Source of the DNA: Fasciola hepatica
Taxonomy: Eukaryota > Platyhelminthes > Trematoda > Plagiorchiida > Fasciolidae
Length of the DNA: 64,000 nt
Assembly (NCBI GenBank): GCA_948099385.1
Contig: CANUEZ040000129.1
Location: forward strand, 682,001-746,000
Direction of reading: 5' to 3'
A program made the translations under genes and the position numbers. This document shows, piece by piece, positions 46,501 through 58,500 of the stretch (its first letter is position 1; every line of letters starts with the position of its first letter). Below the pieces are notes generated by a model. The model saw only the letters and a program-made list of their open reading frames with translations. It was not told where the DNA came from and did not search any database.

Positions 46501-49500
46501 TAGAGTTAGAGCGCCATGTCGCTGTGCGACGCGAGCTGTGTCGGAAATTGGTGCTAGACAAGAACAATCGATTGTCTGCACAAAACTGAAGAAGCCTATC
46601 CCCGTTATCTGTACGCAGAGGGGGTAAAGCACAGCGCTCACGTAAATAGTCTTCTGACACTTAGTTTGCCAACTTGTGCATTGAAGTCACCAGCTAGCAC
46701 CACAATGTCGGAACCTTTACTGCTGCGAACGAGAGTGGCGAGGGCATCATAGAACTCATCTTTCTGCAAGTCTGAGCTGCAGTTCGTTGGGGCTTACGCC
46801 GAGAGCACAAACAAATTGCGCTTAACACAATTATCCTTTCGAACGCCAACTGACCCATGGAGTCTCAGAGCACATAAACGACTGTTAATCGGGATCCAGT
46901 CTAAGAGGGCAGCCTCAGCCTTGTCAGTCAAGACAATTCCTACACCACGTTGACCCGCAGCTTGAGCTACTTCGTCTCCTGAAGTGCGCAGAAAATACCT
47001 GGATGAGATACCAGGAGCAGTTAGTTGAATTACACTGCTCGAATGCTGGATACGCGTTTCACTGAGGCAGCAGACATCAATTTTCAGTGAATCTAATGTG
47101 AGGGATAGGCACGTCTGCTGACCGGGCTGCATGAGTGTACACACGTTGAAGAAGCCGAGATTCAGAGGCTGACGAGGCTTGTGAAAATGTGATTTACAAG
47201 GCAGAAGATTATTCCTGACAGTATTTGACAGTGAATCGTTGCGAGTATCGACCGTGTTATCAGCGACAGAATTATGGGCGGATAGATGGGGCAAAGAGAC
47301 GTGGTTGGAGACAGAAGACAAAGGTTGAATAAGAGAGGGAACTCTGAGCAGTAGCCCACTTATCACTACCCACCCCGCTCGATGCAATGGGCAGCACGGT
47401 CCTGATTATCCTACGTGACGACCGATGCAGTATGGAATTCTTTCTGTCCGTGCAATTCGTGGGAGATGTTGGACGCGTACTGCTAGGGTGTCCAGCCACA
47501 AAGCAGGAGAACGATTAGGGTCCTCGTCCAAAGCTTATAGTTCTAACAAGAACCTATCCGCAAGGCAGCGGGATGGTTGAGTGGAAGCCCATTTTGCTTG
47601 GATCAATTATTCTTGCACTGATTTTACCGACTGAGTTGCCAGCTCAAATCGACCCCCAACCTGGAGGACCAGGAGACTGGACTTTGTCTGACTTCTACCC
47701 ATTGACCTGTCAGGTATGATTGCATCTCCGGCTTAAGGAAGCTATCCTGTATAGCTCTTTGGGTCATAGAGGCGCGCAAGCCATCACACCACGTCAAGGT
47801 ACAGTCTCGTCGTGATGGGTCGTGTGTGGGTTATTAACAACCCAGATTACTACCCATGATTGTAAATCGGAATTCATTTTCATAAACGGATCCCTTCTTT
47901 AATCAAAACGATTCTCTTTGGCTTGCAACGGTCGTCCCTAGTCGTCACCGCGCAACGGTATCTAGACATTGCGATATTGTCTTCCAGTCATCTGTAACCC
48001 GTGGGTGGTGTGTGTCTGGTGATACGACCACACTCGGAAGGCCAATAAATGTAGTTTGTATAAAGTCCCTTCTTCTTATGTCTCATAAAAATAACCGCCG
48101 CAAGTGAAAAACACGAAAGTTGTTAGTATACGAACACAGATGTCTGCGAAACATTTCTGGAATTTGGTGGGAACATCGGATCAGGAATGTGGTCAGATGC
48201 CGATTGTTACACACACGAATTAAATAGTTGGGCAAAGTACTGATAGACTGCCCTGGTTGGGCATTTGCTGCGCAAGCTCCCTAATAGTCTTCTTTGGTAT
48301 GTAGTATGTTACGCATACCCACTGATGGACTTCCTCGGCTGTTCTCCGTGGCAGGAAGTGGTTGAAATATAGGTCCATAACATGACAGAAAGGTATGAAA
48401 ACCTCAACTAGTGGACTTAGCCAATTGGGTCTGTTAGACTCCGGGGTTAAAGTTCACGCGAACACCCTGTCAGATGGTTGGAGACATTAAGTGACATGGC
48501 CAGGTGTCGCGGACAGTGGCGTAGTTGCATTCGAACTATTTTCTTGTCTTCATGATTTCCGCTTCCTACCTTGCTTTCAGCTCTTTTTCACTTAATACTT
48601 CTGTTCTTTTTGCTCTTGACTCGACGATGCTGCAGCCTAAACCAGAGCACATACATGCGAGGGTTATTGGTTGAACGAACTGATATGTGGTGTTCGCTTA
48701 ACGGATTATTTGTCCGAAGATGTGTAAACATGGCCAGTACGCGACACCATGTAAGTACACGATAGCTCTAACCAGATAACTTTACTTTGTGATATCTGGC
48801 ATCCAAACACTTCAGTATAGTCGGGGATGAGTGCCTCAGGCTCCGAAATAGCTACTCGCCCTTAACGCCCCTCGAAATGCTCCCAAATGATTGCGCATCC
48901 CGAATAGCTTCTGCTGAGGAAGTTCAACACACTGCCTTCCCGTGGCGAAGGTATTTTCACAAAAGTGTGAGGGCAAAGGCGAATGCCCGGCGCCCTCCAC
49001 CAGGTTGGCTGAGGACTTGTCAGTCTAGGGGAGTTGGATAAGCTTCAATTCCGAACCAACCACATGTGACATATGAAGCATACACCACTATGCTCACTGG
49101 TACGTGGCGAACGGTTGTGCTGAGCATCTGTGTTGTTTAGCTTCATCCGAAGTGCGTATGAACTGAGCAGTCAGGCACCGGTTCCCAGAGGTTCCCGGAG
49201 GAGGCGACTGAACCGTACAATTGGTCACCGGCTCACGTGGACCAACACTGCAGGATGCGCTCGGTTGCGCAAAGGCTAGATGTGTATCCTCGAATAAAAA
49301 TGCATACTCTGGACCGGTCGACCGAGTAGTACAACAGCCCACAACGTTAACAACAATGAAACCGAGGGATCTCTTATTACCACTCACTACTATCGACAAA
49401 CACATGCTCGTTCTGATGCTCTCACACCGTACACACACGTTGATTCCTCTAATTCCACATTTCATCCCTGCACACAAACATTTTCCTATTCTTCGGGAAC

Positions 49501-52500
49501 TGCAGTCGACCACACTTGTGGCACAGCCTCTGAGAGAAGCTCTGTTCCTGTTCTGTCGCGTCGTCCTTCGTCTGATATCCAAGTCTCCGCCGCTTCCATC
49601 AGCCGATGCTCTTCTTCGCTCTCAGTGTCCTTTTAAGCCGGACAGAATGTGCGAACGCTGATATGTATAGAAAAACCGGCGTGATGTCAAATGATAATTC
49701 CGCACATATGTCTAGCACTGTCGATGTCACCAGAAATAGGATGTTGACAGTTGCCATTGCAGAATTACCTGGGCCATCGAATTTGTAAAATAAGTCAGCG
49801 CAGTTCGCGCCTACCATTGGTAACAGGAGAATATCAGTGCTTAACGTCATTCCTATTACCTAATAAATTGAACTCCGTGTAATCGAAGTTTGCGCGGAGT
49901 ATACTGGTCATTCGGGAAAGATGGTTGAAGTGGTTTGAAGGTACATTCAGAACACTCGGAAGTTTTTGAGGGGAAGATCACTCTGTTCAGAATAGTTCGC
50001 AATATTTTGGAGATTATCAGATAGGTAATCGAATTCCTCTCCGGTTGGTGCAGTACGAAAAATAGTTGCGATATCAGCATACTTAATTAAAGCTCCGGAG
50101 GAGGCAGACGGGAGATTGACAACTTTGATGTGTGAAAAAGGGCAAAAGTACAGCAACTTGGAGATCACGCAATTTATTGATTAGGAATCCGAACAACTTG
50201 CAGACCGGTCTAATGTTTGGGTTACGTCCCTAAAATAATCTGTACATAATGCCAATAAACAAGCTGGGCGAATAATGAAATGATGCTTTTGTGGTAGCAG
50301 TAAACTTAGAATGAAGTCAAAGATTGTAGGGTGGTTATTAAATATGCGCCTGATACTCGCGTGCACACCCTATTGGATTTGTCCCCTAATCCACGGGGGC
50401 TACCTGCATTTTTACTACTGACAATTGTTTCAGTAGTGAAAACCGGAATTCGGCCGGAAGCTGCTGCCATGGGACGCATTTGACAGACCGTACAGACCAT
50501 ATCGTCGTTCAAGCCCCAGCAAATTCGGGAAAATGAAATTGTCCAACTTCTATATGTGTTTATCAGAAAATTGTTGTATCATGCAAACCTTAACGCCATC
50601 TTCACTCGCACGTTTCCTGTCACGAATCTCTACTGTAAGACAGATAGAACAAACCTACAAGCGGGGTCTGCATTGTAATAGAAATCAAACACTTATGCAT
50701 TTATGGTACTGTCGGACGGGCTGCAGGTTTTGCTGAAATGACTGAGTGAATTGCCAAACCATTGTTCAGCTGCCTGAGGCACACCGATGTTGGATGCGAT
50801 TTGGTGACCTAGACTAGTCAACTTGTTGGCAATCCTTGGCGTTCTAATTAGACAACTTTGGCTGCGCGTCAACTGTCAGTAGTAAACCGTGAGCATAACT
50901 GTTTTCAAGTTATTGGTTCTAGATTGGTTCTCAAAACATTTGAATATAATTATTGCTAGTTAGAGCAGCGCGTCACGGTAAGATGGCATATATTTCATTG
51001 TTCATCAAAGCGAGAATGGTATATTTTTTAATCTGAAGTAGCTGCCGTTTGAATGTTTGATTATCCTGAGTGACTCAAGACGAAAAAGCTTGTATTCAGA
51101 TATTCATAATCATGCCACTACATTGAATTTTATGAGAACAATGTTAAACAAAATAAACAACACTGAAGATGGGGTTGATAATAACGACAGAGAGGTGACT
51201 AAGTTTTACACACGAGATGGATCTGGTTCTCGCGTGTGAAACTTGACACTCGGCGAGTCAAACATCCGAAGGTGCAGTTTATCTGTCCTTATACCGTTGT
51301 CAGTCAGGTATCAACGAGGCTCGTGTTAATCTAGACACCGGAACAGACGAAGCAATTCTCCTATGATGGAACAGATAGTTCGATCACTGGGATTCAGGCG
51401 AGTGTATGTGAGTGGAAGCGATGCCAGATCGTATAAGGCAGACTGTCGAGTTGGGATTATAGCAGTCTGGTGACCGTTGTCTACAGCAGTTGTAGGAAAG
51501 TGTTATGCAACACTCATAAGCAGACGAGCGATTGACAAGAATTGTGGATTCCGGAGAGAATCAAGATGTGATAAAGTAACCCGGATCAAGCAGAAGTTGC
51601 TAAGAGGGAACATACAGGCATGTACAATGTGGAGGAACACTTTGCAGTGGTGCTTATGTACATTTGATGTCTCTGGTTGGTTTTAGTGTTGTTTTGATGT
51701 TTGAGTTTCAGTAAACGAACTATCATCTGACATGTCTTCTGGGTTATAACAGTGATTTCTTATACTTCAGTTAACTGTGAATAACGAGGGTAGGAGTAAT
51801 GATTCTCAAGATGTTTTGTCCCTGTCCGGCGGAGAACCTAACTGGGATGAGCAATGTATTACTGCGCTAACTGGCTAGTATACGTTTGAATGTCAAGTAT
51901 GACAGTGGAATGGAACAGATGTGTGCTAAGCTGTGCTGTTGGATAATAATAATGGAGTCTTGTCATTCATGATTTACTACCAAAAATATCAATTAAATCA
52001 CCATCTGTAAGTGCTCAGAACCTACGGCGGTCGTCCGTGTTCAACTCAGTTACACTATATAACTCACGAGCTCATGTCGACTAGATCGATATAATTGGTC
52101 ACACACCAACCAGAAAAATCAACTTGTCTGTTTTCACACCACCCACACCCTCGAACCAGATTGAACCAGCTCCCCTGCTCCATTACATTCATGCGATTTG
52201 ACCTAATAAAAAGTCCTACAATCGGCTATCTAATGAGTCACCAACAACGAGGTTGCTTGTCAGTTCTCTCCCCATTTCGGGCCACTCCATTTGACGTACC
52301 GTCATTTAGCAACACTGTATTGTGCTAATTATATTTTGAACACAAACACCATTCTAAGCAAACCTTTTACGTGATGAAGTTGAAAACCGAAGCCGCCGTT
52401 GTAATACCACGTGTAACCAGTTAGTGAAAACGCTGGACCGCCCAAATCACCGACATTATCTATTGCTACCCACTTGAGGTAACACAACGCGCGAATACTT

Positions 52501-55500
52501 AGATGTGCGGAAGTCAGTCAACTGTTGCAAGTTATTGTTATGATGACTTAGTGATAAGCATGTTACAGTTCTAATAATCGTGTTTCATCTCCCCATACAT
52601 TCTTCTTTAGTTATTGTTCCATCGTGTTTATTTCCGCCTAATCCTGAGTTTAAATAATGCATCCTTCTGCAATAGAAACCAGTAGATTTGCAACAAAATT
52701 GTCCTGTACAAATCGTACGATCTTACAACATTGGAACCGCTTTTTTGGGAAGCATAGAGATTTGACACCAATACTTGTAGTTATCGCCTTACTTTTTTCA
52801 TACTCCTGATTCTTTTGGTTTCCGACCGATGTTTTCGCAGAGGGATAGCAATCGAAACCGCCGCACCCAGTGCACGGTTAGTGCTTGTGCAAACAAAACT
52901 GCAATGAGACAATCACGAGGTACTGAAGCTGTTTATGATGATCTGTGTGATTTATATACCACTGTTGTCTGATTTCTGATTACGCAGCCTGTCAAGGCAG
53001 TTTCGGGTCAGCTCTCATCCGAAATACACTCCCAAAGTGGTACACTGTCGGTTGAACTGAATGAACGCTGGAGAGATTGCGGTAGTGTCTTGCGAGACAC
53101 TATTCGAGTATTCAGCTGTCCTCAGCACTGAGGTCAGACTTATGGGTTCAATCCACTAACAAGATAGCCCCTTCCCCTCAATGTAAGGAACATACGGTGA
53201 CAAATACATGATTAAAAGAAGCAAAGTGCACCTTGAAAATGAGAGCGATGGCCAAGTATATGATGCGGGAAGCACAACAAAAAAAGTTACGTGATGAATA
53301 TCATGCCGATGGAGATTCTTCTCTTAAAAATCGAGAATTACTGCTGATAGTGAATAGTCTCTGAACCCTTTTAAGGAATTTGATGTGATGTACGTTATCG
53401 TTTAAACGCATTCATGTCCAACATGGCTGAACTGTTAAGCTCGCTCCTTCAGAGATCTCTTTTTTCACCAATGGGCGTTTAGCAACATGTCCCGGAACTT
53501 ACTGAAGAAGTTGTTACTGCCATAGCTTCGTGCTTAGGTAATTTCGGTGACAAAAGTAAGCTTGCTGACCAGTTTTTTTCTTGCCTCAGATTGGATATAC
53601 GATTTATTTCTAACATCGTGCTAGTTTTATTTGCACGATACCATTTAAACAAATTAAGCAACTTCTCAAGTGATTGTTACGGTCTTTACTACTGTCTACC
53701 GGGGTCAAATAAACAATATCAAATGTCCTTAAGATTTTATTACTTGTCTGCCTTCATGCGGTATGCAGGACTAAGTCACTAAATCACCATATTTTTCATT
53801 CCATTTCGCTAATTAGATTTCTCAACGAACACCCGTCTGCGATTTCCGTGATCCAATCAGGCATTCAATCTGTTCTCGACTCAAATGAAGATCCACGTCG
53901 TGGTCATCCGTCTACGATTATCCCAAACATGCAGACTCTACGCCCCCTTGCTCAGGATTACACGATTGATCAGGTATACTCTTTCGTAACACATTTCCTG
54001 TACGCAGTAATGGAGAATCGGATGTGAAGCATATGTCCATCCCCACATCTCTCCATCCATCCATTCATTGAATTAAATATCCATCGGATGGAGTATGTAA
54101 AAACGTCTAAGTCAAAATGAGATAATGTAATGGATCTTCTAGGTTGGCTGCATCCTTTAAACTGTTCTAATAAAAAAATGGTCAAGTTGCTCTTAGGGTG
54201 TCTCCTTCCTGCATAAAGTAAACTTGAGAGGTCTTATGATCAATTTACAGTCTTCATCAAGCTGGTCGAGACGGAATCTCTGCGAAAATAAAACGCTCAG
54301 CTAAATGTCGTGATGCTTAGATTGCTTTAAGGTGCATGGCATAGAAAATCAAGCTTCTGAATTTAGCAGAGGCAATGTTATCGTTTCTTTACTGCTACAC
54401 ATTGGTTGAGACTATCACCTATATGCTTTTCAAACGTTCGAAAATTCAGTATGTTAGCCGTTCACGTATAAACCTCAACGGTTTTCAAGTAGTAAGGTAT
54501 GTCGGTTAAAGTGAAGGTGAGAAAATGAATGTCCATACGGTTGGAAGAGTCAAGGCTCAAGTTATCAATATCAAACCAGCCAAGTGTATCAAAAATATCA
54601 TATTGGAAAGTTACGAAGCCCGAATGTTCTTCCTTTGCTTGTTTGAGATTGCATCATTACGAGGAAATGCGTTTAGATATCTTCCATTCATTGAGAAAAA
54701 TCGTTATTTACCAGTAACACTATACCAATTGGATTCGATTCTTAATTCTTCTGTTTCAAATGATCACACATCATAAGAAGCAAATTTCCTGATTTCCATA
54801 GAAATTATTATTGTCATCTTACGGACAAACTGGATTTCGAAACATAATCATCATCATCGTACAGCGTTAAACAGTATGGCAAGCCCCACTGACCATTACA
54901 TTCCTCACCATGTTGCACGTTGAATTAGAAAGTATGAATATACAAGATGGACAGGGAATGGACCTACATGGGTGGGAAAAGGAAAGAATGCCCTAATAGC
55001 CAACACACGGAATACACAGTCTAAGTATACAAACGCACATTGATCAATCATTCTGATTCGACAGAAAGTGACAACACGATCGCCACTGTTCGCGGTTCGC
55101 TGCCAAATCCTTCAGTGTCTCCAGATAACTGGTAGACGGATCTTTTGGACCCCAACCACGAAGACGTGAAGCACCTACTTTTCCTAAGTTTACTGTACAT
55201 TTTCTCATTCCTCGCTGCCACGTTATCTGTTGGCCTCCACGTGGTTTCTTCAACTCCTGAGGAGGAACGGAGAATAGGATACGGTATGGTAGACGTGTGT
55301 TTGACATACGTAACACATGCCCCAACCAACGAAGTCTAGTAAGTTGGATACACTGTGACAGAACGTTCTCCGAAGTAATGCCGAATACTCGCTTTCTGAC
55401 CTCAGCATTGCTCACTCGTCTATTCCACCCAATCTTAGAGATACTACGCAAACATCGGTGATCGAAAACCTCAAGACGACGAATATCTTCCACACACAGA

Positions 55501-58500
55501 CCCCGAGTCTCGCGACCATACAACAAAACTGAAGGCACCGTGGCACAGTACACACGACCGTTCAACTTCAGTGAAATATCAGGTCGGCACCACAAATACT
55601 TTAGTTCAGTGTACGCCGCTCGAGCCTTGGATATCCGCGTACTCACCTTTACTACTGTGCTCCCATCCGTCGTCACGCGGCTGCCTAGGTAGGTGAAGTG
55701 GTCGACAACTGACCACCTCCCCACTCAATATCAAGCTCGGAATCGTTGACGTCCAGTCTTGTAACCTCAGCTTACACTTTGAAGGTGCAAAGCGCATGCC
55801 GAATGGAGCTATAGCTTTTGCAAGTCTATCTAGTGCACGTTGAACATGTTCTGTGCATTCGAACAAGCAGACAACGTCGTCCGCGTAATCTAGGTCACAC
55901 ACCTTTCACTTATTTCCTAGTTCGACGCCCACATCCTGAAGATTTTGCAGCGCACTCTCCATTATTTCGTCCATGACGAAGTTGAACAGGAATAGAGACA
56001 CGGCACATCCTTGTCGAACACCACTGGTCGTTTCGAACCAACCGGATAGTTCACCGTAACCTCTAACGCGGCTCAAAGTATGGGAATACAATGATCTCAG
56101 TAGATTCACGAATTTCTGGGGCAAAACTTTTCGATGAAGAGCACTGAAAAGCGCTGTTCGATCAACTGAATCGAAGGCGCCTTTCAGGTCTAAGAAAAGC
56201 GTTAGTGTCGGTCGCTGGTGCTTGTGACGCGTTTCAAGTAGTCGGCGAAGAGTAAAAATCTGGTCGATGCATCCTCGACCTGGGCGGAATCCAGCCTGCT
56301 GTTCGCGGGTGCTCCTCTCGCGAGCTGGTGTCAGACGACGCAGTAAAATCGAAGCTAATACCTTGGTTCGTATCGTAGTCAAGCTAATCCCACGGTGGAT
56401 ACTACAGCCATTGCGTATTCCTTTCTTGAAGATGTGAACAATCGATGACTTGTTCCATATTAACGGAATACGCTCCTCGTTCCAAATGTCACGGAGCAGG
56501 CGGTACATGATTTTATCAAAGCACTTCCACCCAGTTTGAAAAGAACTGGGGAAAGTTCGTCGGGACCGGCCGCTTTCCCCCGCCTTAGTAATCGAATGCA
56601 TGCCCCCACTTCTACTTCCGATGGGAGCTCAAGTGATACCACCCAAGGAGTCGCAGTTGTTCACACGGGAGTAATTACACTAGCACGCGGCCAGTTAAAC
56701 TGTTCCTTGAAGAATTCGGCCCAACGGTCAAGCGTTTGCTGTTTGTTGTGGATGGGTTCTCCATTTCTATAGCAAATCGTTTCACTGACCTGGATGCGCC
56801 GTCCAACGGTGTCGCGAATAAGTTTGAAAAGTCTTTGACTGTTACCTGAAGCAGCTGCTATTTCCATTTGTTTGGCTACCTTGACCCACCAATTTTCGCG
56901 ATCATTCTTAAGGCTTTGGGTAACTTGCCTTTGTAGCTTTCTCCGCATCTTATTCATCTCCTTACAGTTTAAGAGCTGACGCTTTTGCTCCATTATACTC
57001 AGCGACTCTTGCGAGATCCAGTGTCTTTGATGGACAACGGATCTAGGATTACAGACAAAACCTGCTGCAACGTGCACTGCCTGCTGGATATGGACCCAAT
57101 GCTCATTTACATTACAGTTCGTCGTAGTTCCTAGTTCATGTGCTAATTTTTGTTCATAACTTGAGCTTGAGCTTCTTCCTCTCCTGAAGTGCGCAGAAAA
57201 TACCTCGATGAAATACCAGGAGCAGTTAGTTGAATCACACTGCTCGAATGCTGGATACTCGTTTCACTGAGGCAGCAGACATCAGTCTTCAGAGAATCTA
57301 ATGTGAGGGCTAGGCACGTCTGCTGACCGGGCTGCATGAGTGTACACACGTTGAAGGAGCCGAGATTCAGAAGCTGACGAGGTTTGAGAAAATGTGATTT
57401 ACCAGACGGAGGATTATTCCTGACACTATTTGTCAATGAATCGTTGCGAGTATCGACCGTGTTATCAGTGAGAGCATTATTGGTGGGTAGAGGGGACAAA
57501 GAGAGTTGGTTGGGCTGAGAATATAATGATGATTTTCTTCAACTTGGAGCGCGCCTTCGGGTTAGTTGATCGAACAGCGCTTTTCAGTGCTCTTCATCGA
57601 AAAGTTTTGCCCCAGAAATTCGTGAATCTACTGAGATCATTGTATTCCCATACTTCGAGCCGCGTTAGAGGTTACGGTGAACTATCCGGTTGGTTCGAAA
57701 CGACCAGTGGTGTTCGACAAGGATGTGCCGTGTCTCTATTCCTGTTCAACTTCGTCATGGACGAAATAATGGAGAGTGCGCTGCAAAATCTTCAGGATGT
57801 GGGCGTCGAACTAGGAAATAAGTGAAAGGTGTGTGACCTAGATTACGCGGACGACGTTGTCTGCTTGTTCGAATGCACAGAACATGTTCAACGTGCACTA
57901 GATAGACTTGCAAAAGCTATAGCTCCATTCGGCATGCGCTTTGCACCTTCAAAGTGTAAGCTGAGGTTACAAGACTGGACGTCAACGATTCCGAGCTTGA
58001 TGCTCGATGGGGAGGTTCTGAAAATTGTCGACCACTTCACCTACCTAGGCAGCCGCGTGACGACGGATGGGAGCACAGTAGTAAAGGTGAGTACGCGGAT
58101 ATCCAAGGCTCGAGCGGCGTACACTGAACTAAAGTATTTGTGGTGCCGACCTGATATTTCACTGAAGTTGAACGGTCGTGTGTACTGTGCCACGGTGCCT
58201 TCAGTTTTGTTGTATGGTCGCGAGACTCGGGGTCTGTGTGTGGAAGATATTCGTCGTCTTGAGGTTTTCGATCACCGATGTTTGCGTAGTATCTCTAAGA
58301 TTGGGTGGAATAGACGAGTGAGCAATGCTGAGGTCAGAAAGCGAGTATTCGGCATTACTTCGGAGAACGTTCTGTCACAGTGTATCCAACTTACTAGACT
58401 TCGTTGGTTGGGGCATGTGTTACGTATGTCAAACACACGTCTACCATGCCGTATCCTATTCTCCGTTCCTCCTCAGGAGTTGAAGAAACCACGTGGAGGT

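Noticed and set aside
49094..49661. Overlapping antisense ORFs of 162 and 146 codons in UBL7 intron 4
   Set aside because: No recognisable motif, no splice support, and each is the shadow of the other; length alone is not convincing.
54525..54776. 83-codon ORF considered as an extra UBL7 exon
   Set aside because: No matching splice phase with exon 5 (phase 0) and no similarity to UBL7; exon 5 joins exon 6 without it.
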